Positions 17,116 to 25,200 of a DNA stretch of 64,000 bases are shown here, piece by piece. Every line of letters starts with the position of its first letter. Positions within the stretch are counted from its first letter, which is position 1. The notes beneath the pieces are model-generated. The model saw nothing but the letters and a program-made list of their open reading frames with translations, ran no database searches and was not told where the DNA came from. The DNA lies in contig CAJTWN010000009.1 in assembly GCA_910580105.1 (NCBI GenBank), positions 8,583 through 72,582 on the forward strand, given 5' to 3'. The stretch is from an uncultured Clostridia bacterium (GTDB taxonomy: Bacteria > Bacillota > Clostridia > Monoglobales > Monoglobaceae). The position numbers were made by a program, and so were the translations under genes.

Positions 17116-18820
17116 CACCCCCAATCTGCGACCTTCCGATTTCACAGTAAAGTTCACAGGTTTTCATCAATTCCTCATGGGTGCCATACCCCACTGCACG
17201 GCCCTCATCCAGGACCAAAATGTGGTCTGCCTGCATGACCGAGCTAATCCGCTGGGCAATGATGATGGTGGTCGTATCTTCAAAGTTTTCCCGCAGGGCT
17301 GCCCGAAGACGGGCATCGGTATGATAATCCAGCGCACTGGAGGAATCGTCCAGAACCAAAATATCCGGACATGCCGCCAGGGCACGGGCAACCAGGATTC
17401 TCTGCTTCTGTCCGCCGCTGAGGTTGGTTCCCTTGGCCGTCAGGCGATGTTCCAGCCCGTCCGGCAAACCGTCAATAAATTCCTTCGCCTGGGCGCACTC
17501 CGCCGCATGGGTAATTTGTTCCCGGGAAAGTCCGCGGCCAAAATCAATATTTGCCGCAATGGTATCGCCAAAGAGTACGTCGCCCTGAAAAACAACGCCA
17601 AACATCCGGTGCAGCGCTTCCGGAGGGATGGTATCTACCCTTCTGCCGCCGATGCGGATTTCACCGCTGTCTGCATCATAAAGGCGCATCAGCAGGTTGA
17701 CAACGGTACTTTTTCCGCTGCCCGTCGCCCCGATAATGCCCAGGCTCTCTCCTTTTTTCAGCCGGAAGGAGAGATCATTCAAATTATCTTCCTTCTTCTG
17801 ATAGGAAAAGGTAACATGATCAAACACAATATACGCTTCTTCCTTCCGGGAAACCCCGTCACGGAGCCGCAAATCCTCCGGCGTCTCCAGCACTTCAACC
17901 ATCCGGGCTGCCGAAGCGCTGCCCTTTGAATACATCATAAACATCCGGTTGATGGACATCAGCGCATTTAAAATAATGGTGAAATAGGTCAAAAAGGCAA
18001 GGATTTTACCCGGCTGGGTCAGGCCCAGATTCACCCGCCATGCGCCAACCAGAATCACCGCCGTCAAACCGGCATTAAGCATCAGGTTCATCACCGGATT
18101 GGTAAGGGACATGGTAATGCCCGCCTTCTTTTCCCGCCGGACAACCTCTCCGTTCACCGAAGAAAACCGGGCGCATTCATAGTCTGTCTTGGACAGCGCC
18201 TTGATGACCCGGATACCGGTAATATTTTCCCGCACTGTACGTACCATAGCATCAACGCCCTGCTGCAGCCGCGTATAAAGCGGCACCCCTTTCCGGGATA
18301 TATAGAAGATGATTCCACCCAACAGCGGCAGGGTTGCAATCAACACCAGCGAAAGAACCGGCTCCAGCATCCAGGTAATCAATATACCGCCCAGCAGCAG
18401 GATCGGCGCACGCACCCCCATTCGCTGCATCATTCCAATCATCTGATGAATGTTATATGTATCCGTTGTCAGCCTTGACTCCAGGGACGGAATTCCAAAA
18501 CCATCCACCTGCCGGCAGGATAATTCTGAAATCTTTGCAAACAGGTCATGACGAACCGCCCGGGTGGTCAGCTGTGCCACACGGGACGCCATCCGGTTTG
18601 CAACAATATTCGTAACCAGCGCTGCAACCGCGCACAAAATCATTGCACCGCCCCACCATAAAATCAACGGGAAGTTATTCCGCGGCACGATGTCATCAAT
18701 CAGATAGGATAAAATCCAGGGCAGAAGCAAATCCATAATCGTCCCTGTAAATTTAATCAACAATCCAACCGACATCCGCGGAATATAGGGGCGCAGATAT
18801 ACAGAAAAAATCTTTTTCAT
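17102..18820 (-). CDS. ABC exporter half-transporter, subunit 1
   Basis: This 572-residue protein (MKKIFSVYLRPYIPRMSVGL) has a six-helix membrane domain and an ATPase domain with Walker A GATGSGKST, canonical signature LSGGQKQR and Walker B ILVLDDSSSA. The residue after Walker B is Asp instead of the catalytic Glu, as in the degenerate half of heterodimeric exporters. Its start codon overlaps the stop of the upstream MarR gene by four bases, and its own end overlaps the next subunit by 14 bases, so the three genes are translationally coupled. It should form a heterodimer with the 15337-17115 product. Confidence 0.88.
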   Translation of the reverse strand: MKKIFSVYLRPYIPRMSVGLLIKFTGTIMDLLLPWILSYLIDDIVPRNNFPLILWWGGAMILCAVAALVTNIVANRMASRVAQLTTRAVRHDLFAKISELSCRQVDGFGIPSLESRLTTDTYNIHQMIGMMQRMGVRAPILLLGGILITWMLEPVLSLVLIATLPLLGGIIFYISRKGVPLYTRLQQGVDAMVRTVRENITGIRVIKALSKTDYECARFSSVNGEVVRREKKAGITMSLTNPVMNLMLNAGLTAVILVGAWRVNLGLTQPGKILAFLTYFTIILNALMSINRMFMMYSKGSASAARMVEVLETPEDLRLRDGVSRKEEAYIVFDHVTFSYQKKEDNLNDLSFRLKKGESLGIIGATGSGKSTVVNLLMRLYDADSGEIRIGGRRVDTIPPEALHRMFGVVFQGDVLFGDTIAANIDFGRGLSREQITHAAECAQAKEFIDGLPDGLEHRLTAKGTNLSGGQKQRILVARALAACPDILVLDDSSSALDYHTDARLRAALRENFEDTTTIIIAQRISSVMQADHILVLDEGRAVGYGTHEELMKTCELYCEIGRSQIGGDEVA

Positions 18821-19365
18821 TCCTTTTTCTCCCCCTCTTCTACCGCCGGATTTTCTTTTTCCAATCCGTTTTCGCCCTCCAATCCCTTACCGGGACTTAT
18901 TATTGCCGGATTTTCTTTACCGTCCGCCACTGCTTCCGGTGCGCCTTCCACCGCCTCGATTGCACGGTCCGTCACCCGGGCCAGCAGGCGGATAAACTGC
19001 TCCTTCTCCCCATCCGACAGTTCAGCAAAAAGCAGGGCGTTCCACTCCTGCATAATACGCAGCACATTGGGGTATAGCTCTTCCGCACGCCGGGTGGGAT
19101 ATACCCGCAAAACCCGGCGGTCCTCCCCATCCGGACGCCGCAGGACATACCCCTGCTTCTCCAGCAAGCCCAGCTGCCGGGTCACATTGCTCTTGTTCAC
19201 ACAAATCCTCTTTGCCAGCTGCTCCTGCGAGATACCCGGACGGCGGCAGATCTGGAAGATATAAATATGCTGATGGGCGCCAAGCTCTGTTTTGGGCAGG
19301 CGTTCACTGCGATACCTCCCTGCACAGCGGTAAACCCTGTTGATATACTTCATCAGAGAATCCAA
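18817..19365 (-). CDS. MarR-family repressor of the ABC exporter operon
   Basis: I place the start at a TTG (19365) because GGGAGGG lies seven bases upstream; the first ATG (19353) is 19 bases from it. The product is ~182 residues. A winged-helix domain spans ~15-125: ISQEQLAKRICVNKSNVTRQ is the recognition-helix region and RRPDGEDRRVLRVYPT the wing with the usual DxR motif. The C-terminal ~50 residues are a Glu/Gly-rich, probably disordered tail, unusual for the family. It is the first gene of the operon, and the palindrome over its promoter indicates autorepression, probably relieved by a ligand that the exporter removes. Confidence 0.85.
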   Translation of the reverse strand: MDSLMKYINRVYRCAGRYRSERLPKTELGAHQHIYIFQICRRPGISQEQLAKRICVNKSNVTRQLGLLEKQGYVLRRPDGEDRRVLRVYPTRRAEELYPNVLRIMQEWNALLFAELSDGEKEQFIRLLARVTDRAIEAVEGAPEAVADGKENPAIISPGKGLEGENGLEKENPAVEEGEKKE

Positions 19366-19384
19366 CTTTATTCCCTCCCGACAC

Positions 19385-19410
19385 AAAATAGTTGCGCGTG
19401 CAACTATTTT
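19385..19410. promoter_or_regulatory. MarR operator palindrome
   Basis: Perfect 11-bp arms AAAATAGTTGC and GCAACTATTTT flank the four bases GCGT. The site overlaps the -10 box of the operon promoter and the transcription start. A related half-site GCATTTGCAAC lies just upstream at ~19425-19435. Confidence 0.75.
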
Positions 19411-19434
19411 ACCATAAAAATATGGCATTTGCAA
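19406..19434 (-). promoter_or_regulatory. Promoter of the marR-ABC operon
   Basis: On the minus strand TTGCAA (19429-19434), a 17-bp spacer, and TAAAAT (19406-19411). The -10 lies within the palindromic operator. Confidence 0.7.
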
Positions 19435-19592
19435 CTTTTTTCCAATAAAATTTAGGAAATTTGTTTTATTTGAACCTTTTTTATCAAATAATTTAATGTC
19501 AATATGCGCACTATATCATCGAATAATACTATATTTTATCATAAAATATCTTATTTAAATTCATTTTGTAGTAATCTGTCAACGTATTTTCT

Positions 19593-19620
19593 TTGACAAA
19601 TATCTCAAAAATGGTATAAT
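19593..19620 (+). promoter_or_regulatory. Consensus promoter upstream of the CRISPR-like relic
   Basis: A perfect TTGACA (19593-19598) and a perfect TATAAT (19615-19620) are separated by 16 bp. Transcription would start near 19627, pass through the three CRISPR-like repeats and could continue into the gene at 20032. Confidence 0.8.
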
Positions 19621-19695
19621 AAGCACATAAATTTATAACAAAACAAAAATATGGGGGCATTTTTGCATTCAATAAGGGCCGAAGACCCGTCACGC

Positions 19696-19866
19696 AACAT
19701 TTCAGCGGGGGGATGCGTGGATTGAAATAGTCTCTTAAACCCGAAGGATAAAATTTTCTCTATGCTGCCGCATCCCGCGAGGGACGTGTGGATTGAAATC
19801 CGGACTTACATAATTGCCCAATTGGTATTTCTAAGCCGCATTCTGCGAGGGACGCATAGATGAAAT
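19696..19866 (+). CRISPR. Three-repeat CRISPR relic, type I-C-like
   Basis: Repeats end at 19728, 19799 and 19866. The first two end GTGGATTGAAAT; the third has ATAGATGAAAT. The second and third share GCGAGGGACG, unlike the CAGAATGC arm of the first array. Starts are 71 and 68 bp apart, so the spacers are ~38 and ~35 bp and unrelated. The repeats have diverged too far to be a live array, and no cas genes are near. Confidence 0.6.
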
Positions 19867-20031
19867 ATTGCCAACGATTGCTTATCCGCAATTGTACAAC
19901 CGTCGAATCCGGCAAGGGATTGTACGCCCGCCAAAAAAGGGAAATGGATTCCGCCGCCGATAGAGGCCGGAAACATCTTTCGTTTCGTTATAAATTTATA
20001 GTGTAAAAAAATTGTTTTAGGAGGGTAACAA

Positions 20032-22158
20032 ATGAAAAAAAATCGAATTTTATCAAGTTTAATTGCAGCCGCAATGATCATCAGCAGCCTGTGCTGTCTC
20101 CCTGTTTTCGCAACAACAAATCAAAATCCAATTTTAAATGATCCCGTGGTCATCTCAGACACTGTCATCGAACTGACCAGTACAGATTTGCCCGGAGCAA
20201 ACGTAACTTTTACTACTGTGAAAGTAGATGGCCAGTATGTAGAGAACATAGACAGCTGGGGCACCGTACAATATACTATTGAACCGGGGAAATTATATGA
20301 ATTTCAGAGAATAAACATTTTTGTGGATGTCTATGGGCCTAACCCAGGAGATAATAACATGACCACTTATGAAAGTAACAAGGTATATTACTTTAAGAGT
20401 GCTGGTACTGAATCCAGTACAGCTCCAATCTTAAACGCCCCTGTTCTACAGTCGGACGGCAGTTTGAAAATTTCGTGGACAAACGGTTCCGTTCAGGATT
20501 CCAGATATGAATTGATGAACAATTTTGTATCTGTCGCCAAGGATGACGAATTTCTGGACACTTATTTAGGTGACCCTGAACATCCGGTAATTTTAACCGA
20601 CCTTACGCCTGGCTCTGAATATACTTTTTCGGCAGTCAACATTTTTGTATACAATGGTGACGTCATCCAGCTTACCAGTGAACCTATAACTTATACCATG
20701 CCTGCGCAAACGGAAGAACCCGTTTTGCCGGTAATTGATGTGAGCACGCTCGGTGAAGATCGTTGTCTCCGCTGGACAAACGGCAGCTATGGCAATGGTT
20801 ATTCTTTAGACACGATCAGCATCGTTATAAAAATCAATGGTGAATATGATACCCACATCGAAGTCATTGATTACAATGGCGACGGTTCGTCACTTACATA
20901 TTATCCCTTCGGCCACTATTTTGGAAACGGTTTACAGTATGAGCTTGCCATTATGAACGTATTTGATAACGGGACTGACCAAAAGACTTTGATGAGCGAA
21001 TTTAAACCTTTTTCTATAGAGATGGGCAGTCCCTATTGTCTTGAAGCTGCCCCTTCCACTATGAATAATGCCATAAATTTAAGCTGGATGAACGGTTATT
21101 TGGCAGGTACCAATGACTGGTTTAAAAACAGACTGTATGTCTATGCAAATGGTGAACAGATCGAGGAAAGTCCGATTGAACTGAATGCAGAAGATACATC
21201 CTATGTATTTGAAGGTGATGCCGGCATCACCTATACGTTCCAAATCGAAAATGAATCCTTGGGTCTTGGAACGAAGACTACCAGTAATGAAGTATCCTAT
21301 ACGATACCTTTAGATTCGTTTGATGTTGAAGCAGAGAGCCTGCAGGTCGCTGCAACAAATTCAACGCATACCATCTCTTATAACAATTGGGCAGCCGGCG
21401 GTCAGTATGATTTGTTAAACGCCTATGCTGCAGGCGACTATATCGAATATAGCATCAATGTGCCCACTCCCGGCGTCTATCAATTGACAGCCACCGTGAT
21501 GAAATCCAGCAATAACGGTATCTATACGCTCACCATTGACGGCGTTGAACAGGCCACCTTTGACAGTTACCAGATGCGCCCAAATCCTTCGATGAATTAT
21601 GATTTGGGAGAAGTCACCTTCCTCACTGCCGGCGAAAAACGGTTCCGTTTTACCTGTACAGGTAAAAACAACAATTCACAGGGATACAAACTGCCCCTTG
21701 ATTGTATCTCATTTAACCAGCCGGAAGAGAAGCCAACCCTTCAGGACGGTAAAGTCCAATATGAAATGGAAAGTCTTGTTTTGAACGCAACCAATCGTTC
21801 ACAGACCATTTCCAACAGCGATAAAGCCAGCGGAAATAAATTCTGCAGTCTTAATGCAAGCGGCGTAAATGATTTTATTGAATATCAGATATATGTCCCT
21901 GAGGCAGGAACGTACAGCCTGACAACAAGGGTAATGAAATACAACAATACCGGTTCTTATCAGTGTTCCGTTGACGGCACAGCTTTAAACACCTTTGACG
22001 GTTACCAAACAACTGGTTACTATACCGATATTGATTTGGGAACGATGACATTTTCAACTCCCGGAACAAAATTAATTCGCTTCACCTGTACAGGCAAAAA
22101 CGATAAAGCAACAGGCTATAAACTGCCCCTTGATTATCTCGTTTTGACAAAAAATTAA
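20032..22158 (+). CDS. Secreted FN3-like and CBM6/35-like repeat protein
   Basis: This 708-residue protein starts after an excellent AGGAGG and has a signal peptide (MKKNRILSSLIAAAMIISSL, cleavage near VFA-TT). Four ~100-residue Ig/FN3-like modules follow (~28-430), recognised by repeated SWTNGS/RWTNGS/SWMNGY motifs. Two ~135-residue C-terminal modules (~435-565 and ~575-708) resemble each other: YIEYSINVPTPGVYQLTATV and FIEYQIYVPEAGTYSLTTRV, and both contain the RFTCTGKN motif. These look like CBM6/CBM35-type carbohydrate-binding domains. No catalytic domain is seen, so it is probably a glycan-binding surface or secreted protein. It is preceded by a ~400-nt leader containing the CRISPR-like relic. 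Confidence 0.78.
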   Translation: MKKNRILSSLIAAAMIISSLCCLPVFATTNQNPILNDPVVISDTVIELTSTDLPGANVTFTTVKVDGQYVENIDSWGTVQYTIEPGKLYEFQRINIFVDVYGPNPGDNNMTTYESNKVYYFKSAGTESSTAPILNAPVLQSDGSLKISWTNGSVQDSRYELMNNFVSVAKDDEFLDTYLGDPEHPVILTDLTPGSEYTFSAVNIFVYNGDVIQLTSEPITYTMPAQTEEPVLPVIDVSTLGEDRCLRWTNGSYGNGYSLDTISIVIKINGEYDTHIEVIDYNGDGSSLTYYPFGHYFGNGLQYELAIMNVFDNGTDQKTLMSEFKPFSIEMGSPYCLEAAPSTMNNAINLSWMNGYLAGTNDWFKNRLYVYANGEQIEESPIELNAEDTSYVFEGDAGITYTFQIENESLGLGTKTTSNEVSYTIPLDSFDVEAESLQVAATNSTHTISYNNWAAGGQYDLLNAYAAGDYIEYSINVPTPGVYQLTATVMKSSNNGIYTLTIDGVEQATFDSYQMRPNPSMNYDLGEVTFLTAGEKRFRFTCTGKNNNSQGYKLPLDCISFNQPEEKPTLQDGKVQYEMESLVLNATNRSQTISNSDKASGNKFCSLNASGVNDFIEYQIYVPEAGTYSLTTRVMKYNNTGSYQCSVDGTALNTFDGYQTTGYYTDIDLGTMTFSTPGTKLIRFTCTGKNDKATGYKLPLDYLVLTKN

Positions 22159-22206
22159 TTTTTCACGCCTTCAAAGAAGGTATTGCAAAAGGAACGTGAA
22201 GTAATA

Positions 22207-22246
22207 AAATGATGGCGGGCGCAAAATGTGTCCGTCATCATTTTTT
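22207..22246 (+). terminator. Terminator after the FN3/CBM gene
   Basis: AAATGATGGCGG pairs with CCGTCATCATTT (one G-U) and a run of T's follows. The stretch 22247-22552 holds no gene that I can support. Confidence 0.8.
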
Positions 22247-22552
22247 ATTACTCTATAAAAAATTAAGATCAAGCAAACAAAGCAAGCCGCAGCAAAGAGT
22301 AAAAATATCAATGGTTTTGCTGGATTTATCAGGCGCCCCCCTGCCTTGACGGAAGATGAAACAAAGATATACCATACACAGCCTTGCAAAAAACAAATTT
22401 TCTTTCAAACCCATCAAAAGAAATTTTCAGGGCGTGTACAAAAAGCCTGCACACGGATGAAAGCATCCAAAAGGTGTTCCGTCTTCTTCCGGTCATGATA
22501 ACCTGTTTAATTGTCGATGCCGTTGCTTTAACCTATACAAAACCAGAAAGAC

Positions 22553-22585
22553 AGCCGCCTGTTCAATATACTTGAACAGGCGGCT
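22553..22585. terminator. Strong hairpin downstream of the pseudo-peptidase gene
   Basis: A perfect 14-bp stem, 22553-22566 with 22572-22585, encloses TATAC. It is only weakly T-rich on either side. Its position ~105 bp past the stop of the minus-strand gene suggests a terminator or RNA-stabilising hairpin. Confidence 0.55.
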
Positions 22586-22689
22586 TAAAAATTCTTTTCT
22601 TGTATCTATAAAATTTTTGACTATTTCACCGGAACAATCCGGCCTCTTCTCTTTCTGTTGCTGTAAATATCAGAAGTCCATACATCTGT

Positions 22690-24822
22690 CTACCGCTGTA
22701 CAAGACTTCCGGTATATCTGATATTCGGCGCATATCCCCCAAGGGTGGTCAGCGTCGTATATGGAATCCAGGAACCGCTTCCGGTTTCCGGGTCCGCAAT
22801 ATAGACCATATCTCCGTTCAGATTATAACCTGCCACAATCAAATACCTTGCGGCAGTCATATCGGACAGATTGGACGGATTGGACAGCAGAATTGCCGTT
22901 GCCTTTCCATCATCCACCAGCGTTTTAAACTCATTAAAGGTATAGACCTTGGTGGTGGACTGTACAAAGGAAAGTCCGCCTGTACTGACTCCATTGCTGT
23001 AAATATACCGGGCTGCTTTTGCCGTATTGGAAAGGTTCTCTCTTGTATCTTCCGTGTCACCTGTCACCGCATAAACCGCCGTAAACTGGTCTTCATCCGT
23101 TGTGCTGCCCTCCCGTTGGAGACGGTATTTTGCCGCCATCTCTGCGGAGGCCGCCCAATCCCAGTTGGTATTCTCTTCCATAACCGGCACAAACCCGGAA
23201 AGTATCGTTCCGCCCCTTGGTGTCCGCTTTTCAATTATGTCATGTTCGGACTGATAACTGCCGCATGTGGCCGAGATGTCAAAGGTGTATTTGGTAAAAT
23301 CCTGCAGGCCGGTAAAGGTCATCTGCGTATCCTGTGTTGTTTTGGTGCTGAGCACCGTACTTCCCTGTTTTGTGACCACCGTATACGTCACCGTCCCCGA
23401 ACTGCCATCGGACATTTGGCTGGGCGTCCAGGACAAGGTGTTGCCGCTGCTTGGGAACAAATCGCTGCCGTCCCGGATAAATTCAGGCTTCGTCAGCATA
23501 TTTGCAGTCCTGATTGTCATTGTATCATGAAGGGACTCCAGGCCGTTGTATATAGAAAAAATTTCAAAGGTATACTCGGTGCCCGGAAGAAGATTTGCCG
23601 GCGTTGTAAAGCTGGTTCCCTCGGTGACTTCACTGTCAATTTCCACACCGTTCTTTGCATAGGTAACATAGTATTCAACCGGGGTGGACGGCGTTGCATT
23701 TTCCGGCCGGCTTTCGGACCAGCCGATGGTAATCTGATTGTACTTTACAGCACTTTTTGCCGGCGGCTGGAATGCAGGGGGATACAATCCCGTTCCGGAC
23801 GCGCTTTTTGTCCAGATATACCGCTGATAATAATCACCGGGGTCGGGCTCATAGCAAGGCCCCTGAAAACTTGATAAATAAGTATAATACTTTGTGCTGG
23901 GCTGTAATCCGGTAAAAGTATATGTTTTTTCAGATATAGCACCCGGATAGAATTCCCCACAGTGTGGGAAATATATCAGTGACGTTGCATTACCCGGACC
24001 ATCTTCCCATGTCAGCGCTACACTTGTGCTGGTAATATCTTCCCATTCGGGATGGTGGAGAATAGGGGTTTCAAAAACCACCTGGGGCGGCTGCGATGTA
24101 CAATCCACCAAACTGCTCCGCTCGCTGGTGATGCTTGGATTGCTCTGCAATTTTGCAATCACTGAAAATGTATAGGTCGTACTGGGCATAAGGGTTGTGT
24201 CCACATATACAAAATATCTGCTGCCGTCATCATTGACATACGCGTCGCTTTCATATACTGTGGCTATATTATAACCGTTTTTTTGTACCTCATAAATCAA
24301 ATCCTGGCCTGCATACTGTGCTGCAAGGGAACAGGGTTCCCATGAAATTCCGGCATAAAAGTCTCCGCCGCTTACAGAAATGACCGGCCTTGAAATTGCA
24401 GCAGCTGCGGCCGCGCTTGCATCTGCCTGCATTGAAAACAGGCTTGCCTGACCCATGTTTTCATCCTCTGCCGCCGTCCGCACAGTGACTGTATCCGCGG
24501 CTTCTTCGGGCAGCTCTGTTTCTCCTTCTTCGACTGCATACAGACGAAATGTATATTCCGTATCCGGTTCCAGTCCGTATCTTGTATACACCGTTTCATC
24601 AAACACCAAATCCGGATCATCGTCCGTTGTCACAACATATTCCACATCCGCACCGGCTTGTCCGTCCCAGCGAAGGGTGACACTTGTTGCCGTTATATCT
24701 TCCGCTGTTACCTCCTGAAAAGCGGGGGCTTCTTCCCTCGCCATTACCGGCGCCGTTCCGATTATCATCCATAACATTGCCGCAGACAGCAGCAGGGCGA
24801 TTCTCTTTTGCTTTCCTTTCAT
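22690..24822 (-). CDS. Secreted FN3 protein with inactive C39/C70-like peptidase domain
   Basis: This 710-residue protein has a signal peptide (cleavage near VMA-RE) and about five FN3-type modules (~30-530) with repeated LEPDTEYTF/LLPGTEYTF motifs. The last ~165 residues match papain-like C39/C70 peptidase domains in layout. However, the catalytic NWCWAA motif reads NWDWAAS: the Cys position (~555) is Asp, codon GAT. The usual GH.VVVGY reads ARYLIVAGYN, so His is Arg (~659). The later ADPETG (Asn/Asp position) is kept. The fold is probably intact but the enzyme should be dead, suggesting a binding or inhibitory role. The protein is exported, and AAGAGGTG precedes the start. Confidence 0.75.
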   Translation of the reverse strand: MKGKQKRIALLLSAAMLWMIIGTAPVMAREEAPAFQEVTAEDITATSVTLRWDGQAGADVEYVVTTDDDPDLVFDETVYTRYGLEPDTEYTFRLYAVEEGETELPEEAADTVTVRTAAEDENMGQASLFSMQADASAAAAAAISRPVISVSGGDFYAGISWEPCSLAAQYAGQDLIYEVQKNGYNIATVYESDAYVNDDGSRYFVYVDTTLMPSTTYTFSVIAKLQSNPSITSERSSLVDCTSQPPQVVFETPILHHPEWEDITSTSVALTWEDGPGNATSLIYFPHCGEFYPGAISEKTYTFTGLQPSTKYYTYLSSFQGPCYEPDPGDYYQRYIWTKSASGTGLYPPAFQPPAKSAVKYNQITIGWSESRPENATPSTPVEYYVTYAKNGVEIDSEVTEGTSFTTPANLLPGTEYTFEIFSIYNGLESLHDTMTIRTANMLTKPEFIRDGSDLFPSSGNTLSWTPSQMSDGSSGTVTYTVVTKQGSTVLSTKTTQDTQMTFTGLQDFTKYTFDISATCGSYQSEHDIIEKRTPRGGTILSGFVPVMEENTNWDWAASAEMAAKYRLQREGSTTDEDQFTAVYAVTGDTEDTRENLSNTAKAARYIYSNGVSTGGLSFVQSTTKVYTFNEFKTLVDDGKATAILLSNPSNLSDMTAARYLIVAGYNLNGDMVYIADPETGSGSWIPYTTLTTLGGYAPNIRYTGSLVQR

Positions 24823-24941
24823 TTGTTTTCACCTCTTTTTTTATTTTTGCTGTGCAAATCTATTTAGAAAACAAATAACCCATTGGAATCATCCTCCATC
24901 AAAAGATAATCTTATTTTTTTATGTTGCTTCTTGTGCCATC

Positions 24942-24970
24942 ATTATATCTTTCTATCCGCCAACAGTCAA
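24942..24970 (-). promoter_or_regulatory. Promoter of the FN3 pseudo-peptidase gene
   Basis: On the minus strand TTGACT (24965-24970), a 17-bp spacer and TATAAT (24942-24947). The implied leader is ~110 nt. Confidence 0.75.
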
Positions 24971-25102
24971 TACTATTTCGTCATAATATAATTTTTCTGC
25001 TATAATGTGGATTTTTTTACAAATTTATTATCCATATTTCACAAATAAACACCGACTTTTTCGTCATATAACGCTAATAATCGACATAGGTTCACAAAAA
25101 AA

Positions 25103-25131
25103 CAAAAGAGCGCAATAAATGCGCCCTTTTG
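25103..25131 (-). terminator. Terminator of the PL8 gene
   Basis: CAAAAGAGCGCA pairs with TGCGCCCTTTTG (one mismatch). On the minus strand it is followed by TTTTTTTG, ~70 bp past the PL8 stop codon. Confidence 0.8.
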
Positions 25132-25200
25132 TTTTATATTGCGACATTTTCTTCTGTTTATCTACGCATCCATTGTCCCTGCAATGCAAAAACAATTCTT

